From the NCBI GenBank assembly GCA_964425745.1, contig CAYRNW010000004.1:75151-139150 (forward strand): DNA of 64,000 nt, read 5' to 3'. Numbering within the stretch: position 1 is the stretch's first letter; every line of letters begins with the position of its first letter. A program made the translations under genes and the position numbers. The notes under the pieces are model-generated. The model saw nothing but the letters and a program-made list of their open reading frames with translations, ran no database searches and had not been told where the DNA came from. Shown in pieces: positions 58,013-64,000 of the stretch. This DNA is from CALCNS01 sp964425745. Its GTDB lineage: Bacteria; Bacillota; JAAYKD01.

Positions 58013-58672
58013 TTACTCCTTCTCCTTGACAAATCGCAAATATTCCGCTAAGTACGGGTAATCCCCTTTGAGGATTTCTACTGCAGCTATTATATATTTA
58101 CGATGACGATCCAGTAATTTTCGGGGTAGGTCCATCTTTTTTTCAATTATTTTTATCGGCAACAGTTTGCTGCGTTTGAGTTCTTGCAAAAGAATTGGTG
58201 AATTCAGCAAATACTGAACCACTTGAGCACAAAAAACCTTGGTTTTCTCAGCTTTGGGCGAGGCTTCAGGTAAATCCATCCAGCTGAACCCGTATTCTTG
58301 TAAAACCGGTGTGAGGGCTTCAATCTCCAATGCTAGTTGATTATCGTTGTATTCCACAAAAGCGCGCTCCTGAACCCACTCAACATTGATTTCTGGGCTG
58401 TATTTTCCCTGTCCACGAAAGTAATCAATCAGGCTGCTACGAATCACGAGCTCTGCATAGGAATAAAAGCTTCCTTTACTATAATCATATTTTTGAACCG
58501 CTTCCGAAAAAGCGATCAGAGCAATGGAGTATTCGTCTTCTGCCTTTGTAATATAGCGTTTGGCAACTTTGGAAGCGGTGCGGGTGATAAAGAGATCGTG
58601 TTCTGCAATAAAATCCGAAAGCAGAGTAGCGTCATGGGCCGCTGCTTTTGCTTTAGTATCGATTTCTCGCAT
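58013..58672 (-). CDS. sigI: SigI, RNA polymerase sigma factor
   Basis: This 219-residue protein has the SigI pattern: an N-terminal sigma region 2 with DEYSIALIAFSEAVQKYD and FYSYAELVIRSSLIDYFR, and a C-terminal helical domain. It is followed directly by rsgI, the standard pair in Bacilli and Clostridia. Its regulon in clostridia includes polysaccharide-degrading and wall genes; here the targets are unknown. Confidence 0.94.
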   Translation of the reverse strand: MREIDTKAKAAAHDATLLSDFIAEHDLFITRTASKVAKRYITKAEDEYSIALIAFSEAVQKYDYSKGSFYSYAELVIRSSLIDYFRGQGKYSPEINVEWVQERAFVEYNDNQLALEIEALTPVLQEYGFSWMDLPEASPKAEKTKVFCAQVVQYLLNSPILLQELKRSKLLPIKIIEKKMDLPRKLLDRHRKYIIAAVEILKGDYPYLAEYLRFVKEKE

Positions 58673-58714
58673 ATCATCCTACCTCTCTCCCCAATTCCGT
58701 TCGCCAGTTATCCT

Positions 58715-60025
58715 TTATGACTCTGCTCTCCCTTTGATATCGAGCAGATTGGTATATTCCTTGTAGACCATATTGTATTCCAGCTTGCCATACCCTTGAT
58801 CCGACAACTTCTCAAAAAGCTGCTTTGCGTAATCATCGATCACTTCGGCTGTTTTGTTGTTGGCCTTGATTTTGATGAACTTCATGGAATTGAAAACAGC
58901 TGCCATGACTGAAGGGTCTTCTTGACCGTAGAAAACAATTTGGTTATAGGCGTCGTTTAAAATGTCATAGAAATCATACGCTTCATAGACGATAAATTCT
59001 TTGTTCTCCCCTTCTTGCATGAGGACAAAACCCTCTTTAATACCCGATAGATCGCGCAGCAGCAATCCAATGTTTTTCAGGCAATGAATGGCGGTATTCG
59101 GGTCGTTGATACTCGGCGAAATCGCCTTCAGCGCAATCTCAACGATTTTTTGAATCGTAAAGGCAAAATCCTGTTCTTCAGTCTTCTTGTTGCCCACCAA
59201 AACACACTCTTGCAGATAACGTTGCTCTTCATCGCTCAGCGTATGCTCTGTATCAATATACACCGTCATGACTCTGGTTTCTTTCGATATGAACTGTCCC
59301 ACCACTTTGCGGAAGCAAACGACGACTTTAAATTCTTCGGCCAAGCGCAGCAAGCGACGATAATCCATCTCCTGGATATAGCCATCTTCTAAGGAAGTCA
59401 GATACTCCACTCTCTTGCCTTTGATCATGGTTTCAAACTGATCGGCAGGAATAATCTGCTGTTCTTCCACAAATTCGATATAGCGCTTGATTTTGCCCAG
59501 TGCCTCATTATATAAACGCAGGATCAACCCACTGGCTTGAATATGGGTAGCAACACTTTGGACAAAAATCAAGAAGTAAATGAGGCCTACAATCAGATAG
59601 ATGACCGCCACGCTGGCCGCCACAACGCTGTCCTCTTTGGAATTGATGCTTAAAAACAAAAGTGAGGTAATAGCATAGATAAAGCCGCTGAGGAAGATGG
59701 CAAAAGACTTCATGGTAGTTTGATTGTTCAAAAAGTTTTCCACAACACGAGGCGTGAACTGCGAAGAATACATGGTAAGCACGACCATGGTCGTAGAAAA
59801 CGTAAAGGTCATAATGGTAATGAAGGACATGGCGACGATTTCCAACACCGTCTGTGCCAATGCAGTCGAGGTAAAAAACAAGCGATGCACGAAGATGGAA
59901 ACGGTATCTACATAGTAAGAGTCAATCATCATCACACCAATTGCCAACAATAGAGCGATGAGGCTATAGAGGACCGGATATAACCAAATGCTATTTCTCA
60001 TCCGAGTTAGGATTCGTTTCATCAT
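58715..60025 (-). CDS. DUF2254 family membrane protein
   Basis: The 436 residues start with four membrane helices (about 13-35, 55-78, 105-125 and 135-157). A cytosolic part contains SPSINDPNTAIHCLKNIG, characteristic of DUF2254. The function is unknown. It lies 42 bases upstream of sigI on the same strand and may be co-transcribed with it. Confidence 0.88.
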   Translation of the reverse strand: MMKRILTRMRNSIWLYPVLYSLIALLLAIGVMMIDSYYVDTVSIFVHRLFFTSTALAQTVLEIVAMSFITIMTFTFSTTMVVLTMYSSQFTPRVVENFLNNQTTMKSFAIFLSGFIYAITSLLFLSINSKEDSVVAASVAVIYLIVGLIYFLIFVQSVATHIQASGLILRLYNEALGKIKRYIEFVEEQQIIPADQFETMIKGKRVEYLTSLEDGYIQEMDYRRLLRLAEEFKVVVCFRKVVGQFISKETRVMTVYIDTEHTLSDEEQRYLQECVLVGNKKTEEQDFAFTIQKIVEIALKAISPSINDPNTAIHCLKNIGLLLRDLSGIKEGFVLMQEGENKEFIVYEAYDFYDILNDAYNQIVFYGQEDPSVMAAVFNSMKFIKIKANNKTAEVIDDYAKQLFEKLSDQGYGKLEYNMVYKEYTNLLDIKGRAES

Positions 60026-60113
60026 TTTTAGATCGCCTCTTTCCGCCCTTTTGTAGGTATTAATTAAATTTATACATAGTAATTAAAGGTTGTCGATTGA
60101 AACTCCTTTTTAC

Positions 60114-61283
60114 TCACATAAAAACCACGCGCAGGAAACGATTTTTCCCGCGACGGAGGGTACTGTTTTCACGAATCAGACAGTGAATATCGGTAACAAC
60201 TTCGCCGTTTAGCTGAATGCCTTTGCCTTCAATGAGCCTGCGAGCTTCGGAATTGGAGGCAGCAAATCCCGCTTGCTTCAATACGTCAATCAGAGAAACC
60301 GACTGACCTGAAGGAAACGTCACTACCGGAATGCTTTTGGGCACAGCACCTTTGGCAACGTCTGCGTATCGTTGTTCGGCTGCTGTTACAGCATCCTCCC
60401 CATGGTATAACCGCACAATCTCGCGCGCGTAGATTTTGTGGGCTTCCAGCAGATCTTGCTGCATGGCGAGTTCATAGCGTTGTTCCGGTAAATCGGTGGT
60501 TAATTGGAAGTATTCGGCCAGCACTGAGTCGGGCACCCGCATGCATTTTTCAAACATAGTAGCGGCGGGTTCATCAATGGCAATGTAATTATCTAAGGAT
60601 TTGCTCATCTTCTCCTTGCCATCGAGACCGGGTAACAAGGGAAAGGTGATTACTTCCTGCGGTTCCTGCCCGTAGTCTTTTTGCAGTGCACGCCCCACCA
60701 AGAGATTAAAGGTTTGGTCGGTGCCACCCACTTCTATATCGGCCTCTAACGCCACCGAATCGTAGCCCTGCATCAGAGGGTAAAGCAATTCGTGCAAGCC
60801 AATGGCTTGATTATTGTCAAAGCGACCAGCAAAGTCATCTCGTTCCATGATACGTGCTAAAGTGTATTTGGCGGTGAGTGATAGCACATCGGCAAAATTT
60901 AGCGGACTCAGCCACTCTGAGTTGTAAGTGATACGGGTTTTGGCAGGGTCGAGAATTTTGGTTACCTGCTCAAAGTAGCTTTGCCCGTTATGTCGGGTTT
61001 GTTCAAAGGTTAGAGGCACTCGGGTTTTGCTCTTGCCGGTGGGGTCGCCGATCATACCGGTGAAATCACCGATCACAAAGATGATTTCATGTCCGGCGTC
61101 TTGCATTCGGCGCAGCATGCGCAAAGGAACGGTGTGTCCCAGGTGTAAATCGGGGCGTGACGGGTCTGCTCCCAGCTTGATTTTCAAAGACTTGCCGGAA
61201 GCGAAACGTGTTTTGAGCCCTTCTTCTGAGTAAATCTCTACCGCATTGCGACGAATGGTTTCGAATAAGGTATCTGCACTCAT
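60114..61283 (-). CDS. tyrS: Tyrosyl-tRNA synthetase
   Basis: This class I synthetase has HLGH for the HIGH motif near residue 47 and KMSKS near residue 225, plus a C-terminal S4 RNA-binding domain. It charges tRNA-Tyr. Length is 389 residues, TyrZ-like. The start MSADTLF follows AAAGGAGAGTTATT; an ATG six codons upstream is rejected. Expression appears to be governed by the attenuator at 61302-61446. No T-box was found. Confidence 0.97.
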   Translation of the reverse strand: MSADTLFETIRRNAVEIYSEEGLKTRFASGKSLKIKLGADPSRPDLHLGHTVPLRMLRRMQDAGHEIIFVIGDFTGMIGDPTGKSKTRVPLTFEQTRHNGQSYFEQVTKILDPAKTRITYNSEWLSPLNFADVLSLTAKYTLARIMERDDFAGRFDNNQAIGLHELLYPLMQGYDSVALEADIEVGGTDQTFNLLVGRALQKDYGQEPQEVITFPLLPGLDGKEKMSKSLDNYIAIDEPAATMFEKCMRVPDSVLAEYFQLTTDLPEQRYELAMQQDLLEAHKIYAREIVRLYHGEDAVTAAEQRYADVAKGAVPKSIPVVTFPSGQSVSLIDVLKQAGFAASNSEARRLIEGKGIQLNGEVVTDIHCLIRENSTLRRGKNRFLRVVFM

Positions 61284-61301
61284 AATAACTCTCCTTTCCA
61301 A

Positions 61302-61336
61302 TAAAAAAACGGCTCAAAGCGCATTGCCTTGAGCCG
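61302..61336 (-). terminator. Attenuator terminator of tyrS
   Basis: Stem CGGCTCAA (61329-61336) pairs with TTGAGCCG (61310-61317) and is followed by seven T (61303-61309), 20 bases before the tyrS start codon. An alternative stem over 61328-61377 pairs CTTGAG with CTCAAG and ATGCC with GGCAT, which removes the left arm of this terminator. Confidence 0.88.
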
Positions 61337-61356
61337 CAGATATGCCGTTAATAAGT

Positions 61357-61446
61357 TTACGGGCATAGCAACTCAAGCCTGTTTCGGTAATAATAAGAAA
61401 CAGACTCGATGAAGTTCACAGTGATGTTACGGTTTGCTGTGTTCAT
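61357..61446 (-). CDS. Leader peptide of tyrS with three consecutive Tyr codons
   Basis: This 29-codon reading frame starts with ATG after AGAGGTGG and ends in TAA. Residues 18-20 are Tyr-Tyr-Tyr (TAT TAT TAC at 61387-61395), placed exactly in the loop of a 10-bp hairpin (61376-61385 with 61397-61406). Stalling there for lack of Tyr-tRNA would let the antiterminator at 61328-61377 form. A ribosome at the stop codon would cover it and let the terminator fold. This is the logic of the classical trp and his leaders. It starts about 30 bases after the promoter. Confidence 0.83.
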   Translation of the reverse strand: MNTANRNITVNFIESVSYYYRNRLELLCP

Positions 61447-61474
61447 GTTGCCACCTCTTTGTAGATTTAGCCCT

Positions 61475-61503
61475 ACTATATCAGGAAAAAAATGGCTTGT
61501 CAA
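61475..61503 (-). promoter_or_regulatory. Promoter of the tyrS leader
   Basis: TTGACA (61498-61503) and TATAGT (61475-61480) are 17 bases apart on the minus strand, about 29 bases before the leader peptide ATG. Confidence 0.85.
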
Positions 61504-61519
61504 AGGTCTTCACGTAATT

Positions 61520-62395
61520 TCAATCAAATCTTTTTCGATACCCACACTTTCTGCAGAGTTCTTCAACCGCTTGCCTATTTGTAAAGCCATCTATGATTTG
61601 AATTGCTCGTTCGCTTTCGATAATTTCCGAAAAAGTGTTCTCCTTGATATTGCCCAAATTGAGGACTCCCTCGGAATCTAAACAGCAAGGTAGCACTGTG
61701 CCATCGACTAAAATTGCCGCCTGATGACGTAACCCATAGCAAAACCCTGTTCTGCTTTCCTCCTCTAAGGTGAGATCCGGCCAGGCGAATTGATAATCCT
61801 GATTAAGATAAACTCTCTCGCCAAGTTTAACCCCTTTCAGCCCGAGAGTCCCTTCATGCCTTTGCCGCGACCAAGAAAACTCTTTTTCAATCAAATCCAG
61901 CAATTCCCTATTGATGCTCTGCAGGAAATCCAACTCACTGTTTTCATTTAGATTCCACAATCGTAATGAAATGAAGATTTCTGTTTTTTGCATGGCTTCC
62001 TTGGCAAAGGATAAAATACGTTTCCAATATTCTTCTCTACTTTGTATGCCTAGGGTTTTCTCTATACTATGTAGAGAAAAGTTGATTTGTCGCACAGCAG
62101 GTTTTGTTAAAAGCACCTCTTGAACCTGATGAATCAAGGTTCCATTGGTCGTAATGTTTACTTGAAACCCTTTTCCCTTGCACAAATCTAAGAATCGACC
62201 TAAATCCGGATGCAAAAGGGGCTCCCCCTTCACATGTAAATAGATTGAATCGGTATGATCTTTGATTTGATCCAATATTTTTGCAAAGGTTTCATAATCC
62301 ATGAACTCCGCTGTTCGTTTTGTCTGTGGACAGAAATTGCAAGTGAGGTTACAGACGTTGGTAATTTCTATGTAGATTTTCTTAAATTTTCTCAT
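61520..62395 (-). CDS. Radical SAM protein with SPASM-like C-terminal cysteines
   Basis: Residues 15-22 hold the CNLTCNFC cluster motif (CxxxCxxC) that binds the SAM-cleaving 4Fe-4S cluster. The C-terminal part has further cysteines (FCYGLR, CCLDSEG, then CRKCGY) like a SPASM domain for an auxiliary cluster. Length is 291 residues. SPASM enzymes often modify peptides or proteins, but no precursor peptide gene is seen beside it, and the cysteine-rich peptides are 13 kb away in another operon. The ATG lacks a strong ribosome site. Confidence 0.88.
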   Translation of the reverse strand: MRKFKKIYIEITNVCNLTCNFCPQTKRTAEFMDYETFAKILDQIKDHTDSIYLHVKGEPLLHPDLGRFLDLCKGKGFQVNITTNGTLIHQVQEVLLTKPAVRQINFSLHSIEKTLGIQSREEYWKRILSFAKEAMQKTEIFISLRLWNLNENSELDFLQSINRELLDLIEKEFSWSRQRHEGTLGLKGVKLGERVYLNQDYQFAWPDLTLEEESRTGFCYGLRHQAAILVDGTVLPCCLDSEGVLNLGNIKENTFSEIIESERAIQIIDGFTNRQAVEELCRKCGYRKRFD

Positions 62396-62451
62396 ATCAG
62401 CTTATACCCGTAGCGACTTTGCATAGAGTAGCAGTGTTGCTTCGTTCTTTA

Positions 62452-62874
62452 TCAAACATGAAACAATCCCTCCACACTCAAATATCGTTGACCGGAGTCG
62501 GCAAAGATACCGACAATGTTTTTACCTTTATTTTCAGGTCTTGCAGCAAGCTCTGCCATTATATGCGCCACGGCTCCCGAGGAAATCCCGACCAGCATCC
62601 CTTCTCGGGCAGCCAACTGCCGGCACATTTCAAAGGCATCTTCTTCTTTGATCAGCAAAATCTCATCGATGATCTCTCTGTTAAGGGTATCTCCGGGTTT
62701 GAGTGCACCGGTAGCTTCCGCGTGATTAATGATTTGCAAAACCGGCCTGTCTTTAATACTGATGGGGTTCATAAATTCACATTTAGCAAAAAGATTTGCT
62801 TCGCTCGATATTTTCTGAAGCTTGACTAATGGGGTGTTGCCAACTAGATCAGCCATAGAATTTGCGTATTTCAT
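62452..62874 (-). pseudogene. cysK: Cysteine synthase with large in-frame internal deletion
   Basis: The first 58 residues are the N-terminus of CysK (VGNTPLVKL, then MNPISIKDRP with the PLP lysine) and the last 80 are its C-terminus (REGMLVGISSGA, then IFADSGQRYLS). The 160-odd residues between, including the substrate loop and most of the PLP site, are missing at GDT / LNREII. The frame is kept, giving about 140 residues instead of about 305. The start MKYANS follows GGAGTGAGAGT. Activity is not expected. Confidence 0.85.
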
Positions 62875-62918
62875 ACTCTCACTCCATTCCAAAGTAGACT
62901 CTGATGCATTTCTCGGTT

Positions 62919-63839
62919 TTATCTGCCAATGGGTCCGCGAAAATCGGGTTCTTTATGATCGTTGAACATCCGCATCATTTCCAAGGTTTGTTTGATTTCA
63001 AACCCCGCATTAAGGTAGCATTTGGTGGCTGGGAGGTTGCCGTTGACAACGCAGAGCGACGGTTTCCATCCTTTTTCTTGGCACTTCTTTAGTCCCCAAC
63101 GCACAATTTCTGAGCCCATATTCTTGCCTTGTTGTGCCGGTTCAACAAAAACTTCGTCGAAAAAGCCTTCGCTAATGCAAACCGAACCGATTAGGCGGTC
63201 CTGGCGGTAAAACAACCAAAGGTCCTCTTTGTATTTATTACACCACGCTTCAATGGCGGTGCTTCTCTCGCGTTCGTCGTAAGGTCGTGAATCGATCATC
63301 TTGTTGGTGACCAGGAAAGCGGCGGCGCGTTTCTCTAAGTATCCCGTGAAAATATCCGGATTTTCCATTTGAGCCGTGGCGTAGGTGATGATTCGGTCAA
63401 ACGATAGCTCAGGTTGCTGTGTTGTGGCGGGCTTGGCTTCACACTCCATGAAGTGATACGAATACCAGTTTTGGGCACCGCGTTTGACATAAAACTCCTT
63501 GGCAGAGCCGATATCGCTTCGGAAGAAAACCCATGTAGTATTGGGGACGAGCTTCTCTAAACAGGTTTTACCATATTGCAGCAAAAGAGAACCAATGCCT
63601 CGGCGGCGATATGCGGGTGCAACATAGATGATGATTTGTGAAATGCGTGCATCCATTTCCAAAAGGAGAAAACCCACGGGGTTACCGTCTAGTTCATAAA
63701 CGTATTTTTCAGCATAGTCATCGAGACTAAGATTTTCAGAGGTCAGGTAGTGTCCCCCGGGTTGGCGCAATAGGGCAATAAAGGTTTGTTCATCGCTCGC
63801 AAGGTATGGCCGAATATGATATGAATTGGCATCTTTCAT
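62919..63839 (-). CDS. Tandem GNAT acetyltransferase
   Basis: Two GNAT domains lie in one 306-residue protein. The first has the acetyl-CoA loop YRRRGIGSLLL near residue 78; the second has GKNMGSEIVRWG near residue 235 and a KCYLNAGFE end. The substrate is unknown. GGAGTGAGCTC precedes the ATG. It lies 44 bases upstream of the cysK remnant on the same strand. A 30-codon frame at 63836-63928 overlaps its start by ATGA. Confidence 0.87.
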   Translation of the reverse strand: MKDANSYHIRPYLASDEQTFIALLRQPGGHYLTSENLSLDDYAEKYVYELDGNPVGFLLLEMDARISQIIIYVAPAYRRRGIGSLLLQYGKTCLEKLVPNTTWVFFRSDIGSAKEFYVKRGAQNWYSYHFMECEAKPATTQQPELSFDRIITYATAQMENPDIFTGYLEKRAAAFLVTNKMIDSRPYDERERSTAIEAWCNKYKEDLWLFYRQDRLIGSVCISEGFFDEVFVEPAQQGKNMGSEIVRWGLKKCQEKGWKPSLCVVNGNLPATKCYLNAGFEIKQTLEMMRMFNDHKEPDFRGPIGR

Positions 63840-64000
63840 GAGCTCACTCCGTTCAATTGGTAGGATTGCATGGCAGATTTCGCCAGAAGTTTAGCTTTCA
63901 CCTGCTTAAGCTGCATTTTATTGACCATTGACTCACTTTTACAATAGGGGTCTGACCCCTCGTATTATAAAGTAGTAGTAGAATTGTCCTAGTCCAAGGA
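63840..64000. other. Window-end intergenic region with GGGGTCTGACCCC palindrome
   Basis: A 7-bp-arm palindrome (63946-63960) repeats the core of 52445-52477. A 30-codon minus-strand frame (63836-63928) ends on the GNAT start codon, has no clear ribosome site and resembles nothing I know. No other gene is seen. Confidence 0.5.

Noticed and set aside
61340..61500. T-box riboswitch ahead of tyrS
   Set aside because: The leader is only about 170 bases, the conserved AGGGUGGNACCGCG segment is missing, and GGTGG lies at the 5' end as a ribosome site for the leader peptide.
61520..62395. Radical SAM enzyme as maturase of the cysteine-rich peptides
   Set aside because: Its operon and distance do not support it, and peptides exported by Sec would have to be modified before export. 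No direct link is seen.
63836..63928. 30-codon gene upstream of the GNAT gene
   Set aside because: The ATGA overlap is suggestive but there is no ribosome site and no recognisable product, so it is only mentioned in the end-region entry.

Overview
The window looks like chromosome from a low-to-mid GC, Gram-positive anaerobe, most likely a member of the Clostridia. The signs are a SigI/RsgI pair, strong AGGAGG ribosome binding sites, Gram-positive lipoproteins, a Pel operon without outer-membrane parts, and many WG/stalk-domain and DUF4143 genes. No species call is possible from sequence alone. No rRNA, tRNA or CRISPR array was seen.

Layout. 1-6.2 kb (minus strand): sbcC (cut by the window edge) and sbcD, an M32 carboxypeptidase, an M20 amidohydrolase and a HutD/Ves protein. 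6.2-6.55 kb: REP-like palindrome and a 120-bp direct repeat. 6.55-21.5 kb (minus): one long operon. In transcription order it encodes a membrane GGDEF(degenerate)-EAL protein, an SDR-PelD fusion with a conserved c-di-GMP I-site, a PelE-like protein, a DUF2194 protein, PelF, PelG, two CotH-family proteins, a VTC (polyphosphate-polymerase-like) protein and a DUF4956 membrane protein. This reads as a c-di-GMP-gated exopolysaccharide machine with a kinase/polyphosphate module appended. 21.6-31.9 kb: ordinary accessory genes (Pr6Pr membrane protein, class V aminotransferase, APH-like kinase, D-2-hydroxyacid dehydrogenase, stalk/WG protein, PAS-EAL protein, DUF4143 ATPase, DUF2812 protein).

32-52.3 kb (minus) is the most unusual part. 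It holds two diverged copies of a cassette made of a Sec-exported peptide with eight cysteines, lipoproteins that look like tandem thioredoxin folds (some with CxxC, some without), a MacB/FtsX-type permease and its ATPase. A thioredoxin-CcdA fusion protein and a third permease with a 65-residue membrane partner follow. Each peptide gene is enclosed by its own perfect inverted repeat. A decayed IS21-type element separates the two copies. I infer a system that makes, oxidises and handles a disulfide-rich secreted peptide, perhaps a bacteriocin-like one with its own resistance pumps.

52.4-64 kb: rhodanese, a second DUF4143 ATPase behind a 22-bp palindrome, a HAD phosphatase and a pyrE that both carry internal deletions, an AbiE-type toxin-antitoxin pair, sigI-rsgI, a DUF2254 protein, tyrS, a radical SAM protein, an internally deleted cysteine synthase and a double GNAT protein. 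tyrS is preceded by what looks like a ribosome-mediated attenuator: a 29-residue leader peptide with three consecutive Tyr codons, mutually exclusive hairpins and a terminator.
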